Part shown: positions 38,942-51,500 of the stretch, piece after piece
Layout of the letters: each line of letters opens with the position of its first letter
Position numbering within the stretch: position 1 is the stretch's first letter
NCBI RefSeq assembly: GCF_005239225.2
Contig: NC_133300.1
Coordinates: forward strand, 14,599,875-14,663,874
Source: Populus alba
Lineage: Eukaryota; Streptophyta; Magnoliopsida; Malpighiales; Salicaceae
Direction of reading: 5' to 3'
Length of the DNA stretch: 64,000 nucleotides
The notes under the pieces: generated by a model
What the model was told of the DNA's origin: nothing
What the model saw: only the letters and a program-made list of their open reading frames with translations
Databases searched by the model: none
Made by a program: the position numbers and the translations under genes

Positions 38942-39232
38942 TGTTAGAAGATAATATAAATCATATCATTGAATCTCACCTAACAGCTTAAACTATTAAA
39001 TTGAAATGGTTCTTTGATATAGTATCAGAATCTTGATGATCAAGCAGTCATAAGTTTGAATCTCATCATCTTCATTTATTTGATAAAAAACAAGTACAAG
39101 GTAATATGGGTCTATGCAAATTTCAAATTTAAAATACTTTCACTTGAGGTGGTATGTTAAAGAATAATATAAATTATATTATGTAACCTTACTTAACAAC
39201 TTAAATTTTTGGGTTGAATTGATTCTTTGACA
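38942..39232 (+). mobile_element. TRIM retroelement with two 78-bp LTRs
   Basis: The terminal repeats are 38942-39019 and 39155-39232, both 78 bp, starting TGTTARARRATAATATAAAT and ending TTTGATA/TTTGACA. Directly after the left LTR lies TAGTATCAGAATC, a near match to the initiator-Met tRNA primer site TGGTATCAGAGC. The internal part is only 135 bp and non-coding, ending ACTTGAGGTGGTA as a purine-rich tract. That is the anatomy of a terminal-repeat retrotransposon in miniature. A solo LTR of the same family is at 63180-63262. Confidence 0.8.
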
Positions 39233-41429
39233 TGTTTAATTTTATTTGCAGCCATGTAACACTCTCATTGGATATAATCTATAGTCCAATTTAAATGTTT
39301 TTCTTTATCGAAATATATATGTAGATATTCAAGATACATTCTTGAGAAATAATCTTTATAATAATAAAAATTTAATTATCTTGACCTTTAAGGTAGATTA
39401 TCTAAAGTCATTGATGTTACCAGAATATTTTTTTTCATCTACATTAATGTGCTTCAGTCGACGACAACTAATTAATGATGAATTAATGACTCTTGGGTCA
39501 ATGTTAAACCGCTTTATCAATAATTAGCAAACCTTTGATTAGGGACTATTGACTATCTTTAATTAATTAATAATTGTCAAGCACACTGCTCTCTATTGGG
39601 AGATATTTTCAACTCTTTTGTGTGTTTTCTTTGAGAATTTAAGAAACAAAAAGTGGGAAATCAAACGTATGCCAACATTTATGAATAAAAAAACAACTTA
39701 TTTTTAAGAGTAAGTTTCTGAATTTCTTGGTTCAATTAAGGAAAATAAATGTGGGGGGTTTTCCAAAATAAAAAACAATGGACAGTCAACATGTATGTTA
39801 CCTTAAAAGTAATAGGACGAGGAGATGCATGTGCTTTGTTTCGTTACTAAAATCTCAAGTAAAGTGCATTAATCGATGATTAAGGGAATTCTAAAGCAAG
39901 CAACATTTCTTTCCCCATTTTATACCTTCAAGACAATATATTATATAGACATATACTTATTTATTCATGGAGTTTAATTATTTTGATTTTAAGAAATTCT
40001 TCCGACAATACAATATAGTAATTATAATTTATAAAATAGCAATCCCTGGTATTCATACTTTATTAGTAGAAAAATTAACACCACTTAACTCATAAAACCA
40101 AATTCAAATACCTCGATTACAAAGTATTTTTATGTGATGTTGTAAAATTATTTTTTAATTGAAAATATATTAAAATAATATTTTTATTTTATTTTAATAT
40201 TAATATATTAAAATAATATTTTTTTTATTTTAATATTAATATATTAAAACTAAAAAAAATATTTAAAACACATAACTTTAGATATTTTTTTTTGAAAATA
40301 AAAAAACAATAAAAAAAAACTTACAGACCCAGATGACCTTTATGACAGATGTCGGAAGTAATACCAGCCTGTCCCATGCCAGACACCAAAGGTACCGCCC
40401 CAAAAGACTTTAGACCATCGAACACCTCTGGGCCAACACATGTAAGGACCCCACACGGAAATCGTACAAAAAATACGTTTGAAATGTGTGATCCTCCGCC
40501 AAACGGAGGGATGAACCGACAATCCTCGCACGGGCATTATGCAGTCAAATGGACTTTAAAATTAGTTATTATGTTCAAAAAATTGAAATTTTTTAATGTT
40601 TTTTTTATTTTCAATTAATATATTTTTTTTTTTTTAAAAATTATTGTAATATACTAATATTAAAAATAATTTTTTTAAAATAAAAAAATATTATTTTAAT
40701 ATATTTTTAAATAAAAAATATTTACTGAACACCAAGAATATAATTTGTTTTTGTTATATCAACCTAAGTACTAGGTTTGCTAAGTTAATATTTTATTTTA
40801 TTTTTTTTAAAAAAATTAATTTTATTTTAAATTAATTTTTTTCTTAATAAAATGGATGTTTTAATTTTTTTTAAAAATAACACGGTTTTTGAAAAAAAAA
40901 ATCTGGTCAAAAATAAAATTAAGGTAAATTAGATTTCGAATCTCGTACTAGATAGACTGCACGAAAAAAACCTGATTTTAAATTAATTTTTAAATATTTT
41001 TTAATTGACATAGAAAATGAATTTTAAAAAATAATATATATTATTTTAATATATTTATAAATAAAAAAAATATTTTGAAAAATTAATCTTTACAGCTTTC
41101 TGAAAGACATCTTTCACTGCTCTTGTTCATCATAAGTACACTACGTGTTGCTACGTGCATGCATCTAAGTGGACGAAGATATTGCATGAGATTACATGTT
41201 GAAAGCGATAGGAGGGCTGAGTTAATTAATTTATGAAAGTTGAAGGACCATTCAATGAAGTTTACCCATAGGGTGACTGACCCCTAGTCCCCTACAACCC
41301 CGTCTGTGTTTTTGAACAAGTCCCCGCCCCCCTCTCTCTCACATTCCACCAGGTTCAGACACGTCTCCTACTTCACCTCCATTTCGGCCACATTTCACGG
41401 AATTGCACGTGCCAGCCCACACCTCTCCT
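39233..41429. other. Repeat-rich upstream region of the RGP gene
   Basis: AT-rich dispersed repeats dominate 40140-41090. A GC-richer block of about 240 bp at 40320-40560 is embedded in them. From about 41100 the sequence becomes promoter-like and leads to the TATA box at 41430. Confidence 0.45.
40140..41090. repeat. Dispersed AT-rich repeat copies
   Basis: Several copies carry the phrases AAATAATATTNTTTTATTTT, TTTTAATATATTTTTAAATA and AAAAATAYTTT. Similar copies occur at 5800-5900, 23440-23610, 38100-38280, 54290-54480, 55980-56110 and 56180-56480. The family is unidentified and non-coding. Confidence 0.55.
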
Positions 41430-41437
41430 TATATATA
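41430..41437 (+). promoter_or_regulatory. TATA box of the RGP gene
   Basis: TATATATA lies 107 bp before the ATG at 41544. The leader after it is CT-rich (CTCTCTCCCTCCGTC), typical of highly expressed plant genes. Confidence 0.65.
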
Positions 41438-41543
41438 CACATTACACACCTTGCTCACATATCCCTCGACACTCGTCTCCTTCTCTGCAGTAAACCTCTC
41501 TCCCTCCGTCCCTTCCTCTTTGTCTCTGTTACTCTCCTTAACA

Positions 41544-44270
41544 ATGGTTGAGCCTGCAACTGACACAAAAACAGCAGCAAAGGTTGTACCTTTATTGAAA
41601 GATGAGCTTGACATTGTTATACCAACCATAAGGAACTTGGATTTCTTGGAGATGTGGAGGCCGTTCTTTGAGCCATACCATCTTATCATCGTTCAAGACG
41701 GTGATCCATCTAGGACTATTAAGGTCCCTGAGGGTTTTGATTATGAGCTTTATAATAGGAATGATATTAACAAGATTCTTGGTCCCAAGGCCTCTTGTAT
41801 CTCTTTCAAGGACTCTGCTTGTCGTTGCTTTGGTTACATGGTTTCTAAGAAGAAGTATATTTTCACTATTGATGATGATTGCTTTGTAAGTTATTTCGAT
41901 CTCTGCTTTTTCTCTCCTTTTATTATTTTTTAGGGTGTTCTGCATCTGGATTTTGGTTTTTTTAGGCCAAATTTTAGATCTTTCTTAATTTAGAGGTAGA
42001 TTTGATCTGTTTTGTGACTTGGATTTTCTTGATTTTGGATCTGTTTATGTTATGTGAGTTGATAAATTTATATGCCGATTCTGTAACTGTTGCATGTTTT
42101 CGATCTGCAAAGCTTCTCTGTCGGTGGATTTCTGTTTTTTCTTAAAACACATTAGTGAGTGATTTGCACTACATTCTGTTAAGCGATATACATTGGCATC
42201 ATCATGTTTAAATCTTCTTCATAAACTTTAATTGACACATGACAGGTTTATGATTTTTAAATCTCTGTATACTAATTCTGTAACTGTAGTCTGTTTTTGA
42301 TCTGCAAAGCTTCTTTGTCAGTGGATTTCTGTACTTTCTTCCTCATAATTGTGAGTGATTTGTAGTGCATTTTATTAAGTGATATACATTGGCATAATCA
42401 TGTTTTAAATCGCCTTCAGAAAATCTGAATTGACACACATTACAGATTTATGGTTTGAAGTCCTAATTGAACTTGTAAACCAAATAAAAAATTGCAGGAT
42501 CCTTAGAATTATGTTTTGATTCTTGCTTCCTTTTAAGTTTGATTGTGGCATTTGTGAAATTGGGGTTTTTTTTGGTTTAGAAGTAGTCTTTCTTTAGACT
42601 TTTCCAGTCCAATGTACCTAAGCATCTTTTTCTGTTCTGTTTCTATGAACGTGCCATATTAGATTTGAAGTAATGATGTGAAATCTCTCTAGACATTGTG
42701 ACATGGTCTTGTAACTTGAGATCTGACAATATTGGGTTTTGTATTATTTATGACACCTCATATCATTATCTCATACCTAATCAAGTTGGATTTGTTAATA
42801 CAAATTCAATTAAGTGGCCCATGCATGGAAAGCTGAAGCAATGTTTATAACTTTGCACAAAGGGGTATCATAGCAACATGCCATTTGTAATTGACAAATA
42901 TGTGGTTGCAAATTGCAGTGATGGACAGCTATGAATTCTGATCTGGTCTAATTTTGAATTGTCTGTGATTTCACATGTTCTTACTAATTGATAATGGAAG
43001 GAAGCTTCACTTTTTCTCTTTTTTGATTGGTGGGTCCTTGTTTAGAATAAACTATAAGGTAAGCATCGGATTTGAAGGCTAAATGCTCCGCTTGCCTCAT
43101 AAAAAAAATAAATCCCAACATGATTAATCAATTGTTTTATACTAACTCCATGTGCTTAAGTATCCTTGCTAGATGGTTAGTGTTCTTTAAAACTATACTT
43201 GAAAAAAAAACTTAATGTTATTTCTCACCATGTTTTGATATAAAAATCCTGCCTCGTCACAATTTGAATGCATCACTTTATCTATTCAACAAAAAAATAT
43301 AGATGTTTAACTGTTAGCTATGTGGTTAGGTTGCTAAGGATCCATCTGGTAAAGCTATCAATGCTCTTGAGCAGCACATCAAGAACATTCTCTCGCCATC
43401 AACTCCATTTTTCTTCAACACCCTCTATGATCCTTACAGAGATGGTGCAGATTTTGTTCGTGGATACCCCTTCAGTCTTCGTGAGGGTGTCCCCACTGCT
43501 GTTTCTCATGGCCTGTGGCTCAACATCCCTGATTATGATGCTCCTACTCAGCTCGTCAAGCCTCTTGAGAGGAACACAAGGTGTGTGATCCATTGATGAG
43601 TGCGAGGACTTAATTTGGCCCTCGAAATGTCTTTGATTCAATTAGTTTTTAATACCATGCTTGCAATTTATTAGGTACGTGGATGCTGTTTTGACCATTC
43701 CTAAGGGCACCTTGTTCCCTATGTGTGGTATGAATTTATGTTTTGACCGCGATTTGATTGGCCCTGCCATGTACTTTGGTCTCATGGGTGATGGTCAACC
43801 AATTGGTCGCTACGATGATATGTGGGCTGGCTGGTGCACCAAGGTACATATGTGCATCTATTTCATAAAAAAAGCAAGACTTGTTCTATATGTTTTAGAA
43901 ATGTTTTTGGTATTTAATTGATGATTGTTTCCAGGTTATCTGTGATCATTTGGGACTAGGAGTGAAGACTGGTTTGCCATATATCTATCACAGCAAGGCT
44001 AGCAACCCATTTGTGAACCTAAAGAAGGAGTACAAAGGCATCTTCTGGCAGGAAGAGATCATTCCCTTCTTCCAAGCTGCAACTCTTTCAAAAGACTGCA
44101 CCACTGTTCAGAAGTGCTACATTGAGCTGTCCAAGCAGGTTAAAGAAAAGCTTGGAAAGGTTGATCCTTACTTTGATAAGCTTGCTGATGCCATGGTTAC
44201 TTGGATCGAGGCCTGGGACGAGCTGAACCCCTCAGGAGCTTCTGCTAAAGCTACCAATGGCAAAGCTTAA
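41544..44270 (+). CDS. RGP: UDP-arabinopyranose mutase / reversibly glycosylated polypeptide
   Basis: The enzyme interconverts UDP-arabinopyranose and UDP-arabinofuranose, supplying arabinofuranosyl units for pectin and arabinogalactan. It is a soluble cytosolic protein that also sits on the Golgi face. Four exons, 41544-41885, 43330-43580, 43675-43843 and 43935-44270, join in frame to 365 aa, the usual length. Seen: the N-terminal [20 protein letters not shown], the DDD metal/UDP motif at residues 110-112 (TIDDDCF), Arg158 in [12 protein letters not shown], which in the family is the self-glycosylated residue, and [19 protein letters not shown]. All splice sites are GT-AG and no lesion is present. 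It matches class 1 RGPs (UAM1/RGP1 type) rather than the divergent RGP4/RGP5 types. It converges on the TRM1 gene, with about 1.2 kb between the stop codons. Confidence 0.97.
42074..42460. repeat. ~197 bp tandem duplication in RGP intron 1
   Basis: Two diverged head-to-tail copies carry CTGTAACTGT, GATCTGCAAAGCTTCT, GTGGATTTCTGT, GAGTGATTTG and GATATACATTGGCAT in the same order, starting near 42081 and 42278. The first intron of plant RGP genes can affect expression. Whether this repeat does so is unknown. Confidence 0.8.
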
Positions 44271-45516
44271 GTGAGATTTTGATTAGGTTCATAAGCCAGG
44301 ATGAGAAAAGAGTTTAATTATTTAAGTCATTGTATCCTTAATTCTTGCCAGTGTGGCCGATGCTTGGATTTTCCTATTGGTGGACGTATTTTATTTTATT
44401 TTATTTTTAATTTATTAACTTCTTGTTCACATGAATAAAATGCAGATAGTTTAGTAATAAAATATGCTTCTTGGATTTGGCAAAGTTAAGACGATTATCT
44501 TGAACTTTTACTAGGTATTAAGAAACAAGGTGGAATAGGCTTCTTGTTTCATTCCTTCTGTCCTTTTCCATTAATCAGCTGGGTGTGATAAAAATATTAT
44601 TTTGATATATTTATAAACATATTATAATGTCAAACAAATACGCATCAATTGTCGTGGAGGTTGAAGATGTACACTTATTATATGAAGTCCGACGGCTTGC
44701 TTTATTTGTGACCTGAGCACCATAAATTCTTTCAGCATGTGATCTAAAGTAGTGATGGTACTGTTGAAGACACGCGACATGCAAGTGAAATAAAAACTGG
44801 AGACAGAAGACGATGATAATCCCAGCAAGACTGAGACCTTGAAGGTGCGAGTTAGACTTCAGAAACATGAATCGTCAAACGATGCCAGATTCAAGTTTCA
44901 CACAAATAACAAGTCAGATGAGCCAAGAAAAACTTGCAGTCAATTCCTTTTGAAAATTCTTTTTGGTCAATTATTGCGAATCATAAGTTGAATCTCACAG
45001 TCAATTCCTTTTGAAAATTCTTTTTGGTCAATTATTGCGAATCATAAGTTGAATCTCACAAAACAATCGTCCATGATACATAAAATTAAACTTATGCAAT
45101 TATTTCTTTCGTAGAAAATTTGTCACACTAGGCACCCAGCACCTTTATGGTCATGCTCCTTTGTTTTTTGCAGTTAAGAATATTTTTATATTTTTAGATA
45201 TTTTTATATTTTAAATAATAAAATAATATTGCTTCAATGTTTTTCTAAACAATCACAATGCCTTGCAGGCTCTATACAGTTGCTATAAAATCTAAACTGT
45301 CACAGTGGATTAACAAAAGCAAAAGAATTTATAATGTAATAAATAGCATCTGACACTAGAAAAATGGCAAGGGGTTCTATGGATAAGAAACACAAGATTG
45401 CTTCCACATTCACCAAAAATTTTCTCAACTTCTGAGAATTTAGTGGTATGTGAAACCACCTGCAATGCAGAGAACATTAAAACAGATGACTTCTGTAGCA
45501 TCAAAAGGCTTAATTC
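44271..45516. other. Convergent intergenic region, RGP to TRM1
   Basis: It holds the 3'UTRs of both genes. AATAAA-like polyadenylation signals follow RGP near 44433-44460. The short frames at 44611-44868 show no family resemblance. Confidence 0.5.
44937..45058. repeat. Perfect 61-bp tandem duplication
   Basis: 44937-44997 and 44998-45058 are identical, starting CAGTCAATTCCTTTTG and ending GTTGAATCTCA. Perfect identity in non-coding DNA implies a very recent duplication or an assembly artefact. Confidence 0.95.
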
Positions 45517-48500
45517 TTAAGAGCTTGAGGTAGGATCACTGATATCATCTGTTTTTGAACGTTTGGCTTTAGGCTCTTCACTGTTTTCATGGTTAAGATG
45601 TTCATTCACTGCCTCCGGACCCAAAAGAGAAATGTGCTTGCTGGTAATTTGACGACCTGCCCTTAGTTTTGGCCCCCAATGTCTTTCAGGATTCGGAAGG
45701 AAACGTGCGACCTTCTTGGCTTGTGCCTTGCTAAGAGATGCAACTGCTCGGGCAAAGTTGGCCTACGTAAGAAGAAACAAAAGGTAAGAGAACTCAGCCA
45801 GGTGATAATCATCCACAACACAGGGAAGTGTGTGTGCTGCACATGCAAGGTACAAATGTGGGCAATTGTTCAAGAATTGGTTTAACATTGAATTAACAAC
45901 TTAGGTTATAAGGAGAAAAAAAATCTAGATCTGCAGCTTGGAAAACAAACATACTTGAAGAACAGGTTCTTTTGCAAGTATCACGCTGCCTGGCAGATCA
46001 GGCGCTTGAGCTTTCACAGGATGATTTTTCACCTACATAAAGATACATAACCCATTAATAATCAAGAGTGCTTTCAGCGGCAGGAAAAAGCTGCTGTCTT
46101 TTACATGTATATCGATTACATTTTCCAATACTTCAAACAAGAGAGCACAGTTCTAAAAATCATCTTGAGAGGATCACATGCAAAATATTAATGGAAATGA
46201 GAAAACACCAAAAGAAAAATGAAAGAAACTACAGCAATAAAAAACCAACAGCTAATTTATTCAATCTATTTTAACTTTACACGTCTGAAAGGAAAGGAAA
46301 ACTTTTTTATTCTTGAAAAAATAAAAATTGCACACACACACACAATATATGGCGTTGTACTAGTGAAACACCTTTTCTAAAATAAAATGGTGATATTAGC
46401 AAGCTCTTTTTGTTATTTGGCGCACATGAATCAGACAGCCACCCAAAAAGTCTTTACACAGCATCTCCTTATGTCACCAAGAAGAAAGAAAAGTCCAGGA
46501 AGATCAAACAAAATGCTAATTCTTCTATCTATTCTAAGATTAAACCTTTTTTTTAAAGCGAGAGTGTTGCGCGTGCGTGCATGTATGGAAAGGTGCTAGT
46601 ACCTTCTCAAAGAACAAAAATTGCTATCAGCAAGCTCATATTTTGTTATTTGCCTCCCATGAATCAGATAGCCACCAAAAACTAAACATCTGGGATTACA
46701 AAGGCAAAGCAGGAAGATAGGAAAAAACATTGGACACAAGTCCTCAGCCGGCATCCCATTATGTCAAAAGAGGAGAGGGAAAACATCCAGGAAGCTCATA
46801 CAAATTGCTAATTCTTCGACGCATTTTAACATTGTGCGCCAGGAAGAATAGGAAAACTCTTTTTTTAAGGAGAAAAAAGAAGCCAAAAGCAGGCATTTGT
46901 ATAGTAAAGCACTACTAAAACACCTTTCTAAGACCAAAAGGTGCTATCAGCAAATAGCCATTATGTTTTCTGCCTCCCATAAATCAGATAACCACAAAAA
47001 CACCCGTATCTGGGATTATGAAGGAAAAAAAGGAAGTAAAGGATCATAATATGTCCCAAAGAAGAAAGAGAAAAACACAGGAAGCTCAAACAAATTGCTT
47101 CCTTTATCGATCAATTTTAATTTAAATAATTGGGTTAGGAAAGACAACCATTTCTATTTTAGAAAGAACAGTGCACACACACATGTAAGGTGAGGTACTA
47201 GTAAAACCCCTTTCTATGACCAAAAGGTGCTATCAGCGAACTCCCAATTTGTTATTTGCCTCCCATGAATCAGATAATCATTTATAACAACATTAACTGG
47301 GATTATGAAGGCATAACAGTAAATGAAAACCTTGGACATCAGTCCTTATCCATGATCATATTATGTCAACAAAGAAAAAGAAAATTGCGGGAAGCTCGAA
47401 CAAATTGCCATCATCTTCAATCTATTTTAACTCAATGCAACAGGAAGGAAATTCTTCTGAAAGAGAAGAGACAAAGCCTGCACATATGCACATGTATGGT
47501 AAGGTACTAGTAAAACACCTTTTTAAAAAAGGTGCTATCAGCGAACTCCCAGTTTGTTATTTGCCTCCCATGAATCAGATAATCATTGACAACAACATTA
47601 ACTGGGATTATGAAGGCATAACATGAAGCAAAGGAAAACCTCAGACAAGAGTCCTAATACAGCATCTTATTATGTTCCAAAGGAGAAAAGTCCAGGAAGC
47701 TCAAACAGTTTGCTATTACTTCAATTTATTTGAACTTTAGGCATCAGGAGGGGGGGGGGGGACCCTTTTTAAAATAAAAAAAAAATACACAAGTGCACAT
47801 GTATGGTGAGGTACTAGTAAAACACCTTTTTAAAAAAGGTGCTATCAGCGAACTCCCATCTTGTTATTTGCCTCCCATGAATCAGATAATCATTGACAAC
47901 AACATTAACTGGGATTATGAAGGCATAACATGAAGCCAAGGAAAACCTCAGACAAGAGTCCTAATACAGCATCTTATTATGTTCAAAGGAGAAAAGTCCA
48001 GGAAGCTCAAACAGTTTGCTATTAGGATCAGGAGGGGAAAAAACCTTATTTTAAAAAAAAAAAAAAAAAAATACACAAATGCACATGTATGGTGAGGTAC
48101 TAGTAAAACACCTTTTTAAAAAAGGTGCTATCAGCGAACTCCCAATTTGTTATTTGCCTCCCATGAATCAGATAATCATTGATAACAACATTAACTGGGA
48201 TTATGAAGGCATAGCAGGAAGCCAAGGAAAACCTCAGACAAAAGTCCTCACACAGCATCTTATTATGTTCCAAAGGAGAAAATTCCAGGAAGCTCAAACA
48301 GGTTGCTATTACTTCAATTTATTTGAACTTTAGGCATCAGGAGGGAAAAAAACCTTAAAAAAAAAAAAAAACACAAATGCACATGTATGGTCAGGTACTA
48401 GTAAAACACCTTTTTAAAAAAGGTGATATCAGCGAACTCCCAGTTTGTTATTTGCCTCCCATGAATCAGATAATCATTGATAACAACATTAACTGGGATT

Positions 48501-51500
48501 ATGAAGGCATAGCAGGAAGCCAAGGAAAACCTCAGACAAGAGTCCTCTCACAGCATCTTATTATGTTCCAAAGGAGAAAAGTCCAGGAAGCTCAAACAGG
48601 TTTCTATTACTTCAATTTATTTGAACTTTATGCATCAGGAGGGGGGAAAAAACCTTTTTTAAAAAAAATAAAAAAAAAAATACACAAATGCACATGTATG
48701 GTGAGGTACTAGTAAAACACCTTTTTAAAAAAGGTGCTATCAGCGAACTCCCAATTTGTTATTTGCCTCCCATGAATCAGATAATCATTGATAAAAACAT
48801 TAACTGGGATTACAAAGGCATAACAGGAAGCCAAGGAAAACCTCAGACAAGAATCCTAACACAGCATCTTATTATGTCCCAAAGGAGAAAAGTCCAGGAA
48901 GCTCTAACAGGTTGCTATTACTTCAATTTATTTTAGCTTTATGCATCAGGAAGGAAAAAAACCTTTTTTTTTTTTTTCAATAAAGAAAAATACAAAAATG
49001 CACATGCATGGTGAGGCCCTGATAAAACAACTTTCTAAGACAAAAAGGTGTTAGCATTAGTGAACTCCCATTTTGTTATTTGCCTCCCATGAATCAGATA
49101 ATCACAAAGAAACAACGTTGTATGGGAATATGAGGGCAAAACAAGAAGAAAATCCTTGGACATGTGTCTTACCCAGCATCTCATTATGTCCCAAATGACA
49201 TCCATGGGGGCATCTGATTTTAGCCCCAGGGGATTTACATGCGTCCCAGAGATACGATATCCTGCATTGATCACAGCAGAACGGAAAATTACTGCAGATG
49301 GCGAGGTGCATTTTAGTGTTGCACAGAGGTTGTGCAGACTCAAAAAGAGAGGAACATCAGGCAATTCCTGCAAACAGTAAAATTGGAATGAGAACAACTA
49401 TATCATTAAGACATTGGTAGTCCCGCGCCAAATTTCCAGCACCATGGAAATTATGACAGTTCAACCCTTTGCCCTGCACTAGCAAAGAAATGGAATAGCT
49501 GAAGAAAACTGAAACATGGCCAAAAAAGGAGCACAGGAACTAACCTCAGATATCGTTGTCAGTACAGCTGATATGCGATCATAAGCAGGATATCGGTCCT
49601 TCATTGATTTCACACTTTTGAGTATGGAAGTCACCCATTCTTGATCATGAATGGGAGCAGACCATATAGGTCCACCCATATTGTATTTCTTCCCACAGTC
49701 ACTGCACTCTTGAGGAACAGCAGGACCAAACCCAGGTAGATATCTTACACTGCTATCCTGAAAAGTAAAATCAAATGATATATATGTCACTGCAATATTC
49801 AATGGTGACCAATTTAAGATTTTTTGTTCATAAATTTGAAAAATTAAGAATATAAAATTGCTTATCCAGAACAGCCAAAGATTTATAAACTTTCTTCTGT
49901 CAACAAAGTTATGAAAGATGTCAAGATATTTTACAGCCAATAGAATTCGATACAAACCAACAGGCACAACTCATTCCATTTTAACTGGGCAGGTCAACAC
50001 ATGCAGCATATACACTCTCCATGTATTAAAATGTTAATTTGGTAGAGCCCAATGATTTTAATTCACGTTTCAAACTCAATTACATCCCACCAACAGAGCT
50101 CATCAGGTTGGAATAGCACTAAAGGGATTGTTCAAACTTGCCAACCTGTGAGTTCACTACCAAATTGGCCACATAATGCTGGAATGGTCCCCTCACTCAA
50201 ACTCAACCAATCCTAAACTACTGTTGACCATGGTGGAAGGAAAAAATGAAGAGAAGCAAGATCACCAATAAAGTGATGAAATGGAAAATTAAATCAATTT
50301 GGATGCATCCATGCATGTAAATAACTAAGCACAAGTGACACTGAAACAGGATGCGTACCTTGGAGACAGTCCTCCCAATAGGTTGAAGATGATAAGAATC
50401 ACAACCAATGCATTGATAAACATACGAGAGCTTAAGAGGAGTGTTTTTCATTGCACTTGCAGAACTGCATTCAAGAATTTCAGTTTCAGTCAGCTAGATA
50501 TGGAAGTGCTATCTTATATATTTAACAAATATTAATGAAAATAAACAGGCTACCTACGTGTACACACGAACAAAAACCCGAACATAAAAGTTCATTTGGA
50601 CAGACAGAATAGGAACAATGTAGCGCTTGTAGCGATTTGCATGGCTCTGCAGAAGAACAAACAATTAATTATTGAAAAAAAGAATCTCCAGCTCAAGCAG
50701 GATACTCTCAGTGCTCATATTCCCCACAATTTGTGTACTGTTTCTTTAGACCAAAAGCATATAAATAGCTTGTCTGTGTTCTCCAAAAGGAAAAAAGAAA
50801 TGGGAGATTTTCAAGAGCATGGATGTACCTCAATTGAGGCAAGGAGGATCCTCAAGGCCATTTCATGGCAGTATTTCCCTCTCAATGGGTAAGAACCATA
50901 CCTAATTCCACAAGTATTTGTTAAAAGGTATGCCACCAGTCTTGGAAAAGAATGGTTAACAAGAAGGTAAAGACTGTAATCTTACTTTGAGTAACAAACC
51001 TCGCCATTGCCTCCACAGAGCACTGCCATATCAGTTGCTGTACACATCAGCATTCCACCATCAACAACAGATTGAACTGCAGAGTCCAAAAATACTGAAG
51101 GTGATCCGTAAGGATCAAGATCAACCTGAAACAATCTAAACCAATGAGCAGTAGATTTTTTTCCTTTTTCTGCTTTGACATAAACAGAAAAACTGCTAGG
51201 ACTTTCTGAAATAATTGAATTAGTAATCATGAAAACAGTTAAAGGTATTTGAATCTGTTTATAGCGGAACTGACAAAAGACATTTTTTATAGGGATGCAG
51301 ATTTTCAGAAAGATAAATTAAACAAGTAAATAAAATGCATACCATATCAAATTCTTTGGGGTGAGTGAGCATATATACACGAGCATCAGCAAGATGTGAT
51401 TCGACCTTTGAAATTGCCACCGAACCGTTGAATTTAATATTTTTCTGGCAAGCTTCAACTGATGCTGCAGGGTGAAAATGACAGAATAAAACTCCTGTTA

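Noticed and set aside
41429..41945. Antisense frames over RGP exon 1
   Set aside because: Shadows of the sense coding frame, whose protein is recognised over its full length.
47256..48936. Series of similar open frames containing [19 protein letters not shown] peptide
   Set aside because: They are the intronic tandem repeat translated. Frames break at every homopolymer and lie antisense to TRM1.
46330..49172. Regular ~300 bp repetition resembling a repeat-spacer array
   Set aside because: The whole unit repeats and there are no unique spacers; it lies in a plant intron. It is a tandem array, not CRISPR.
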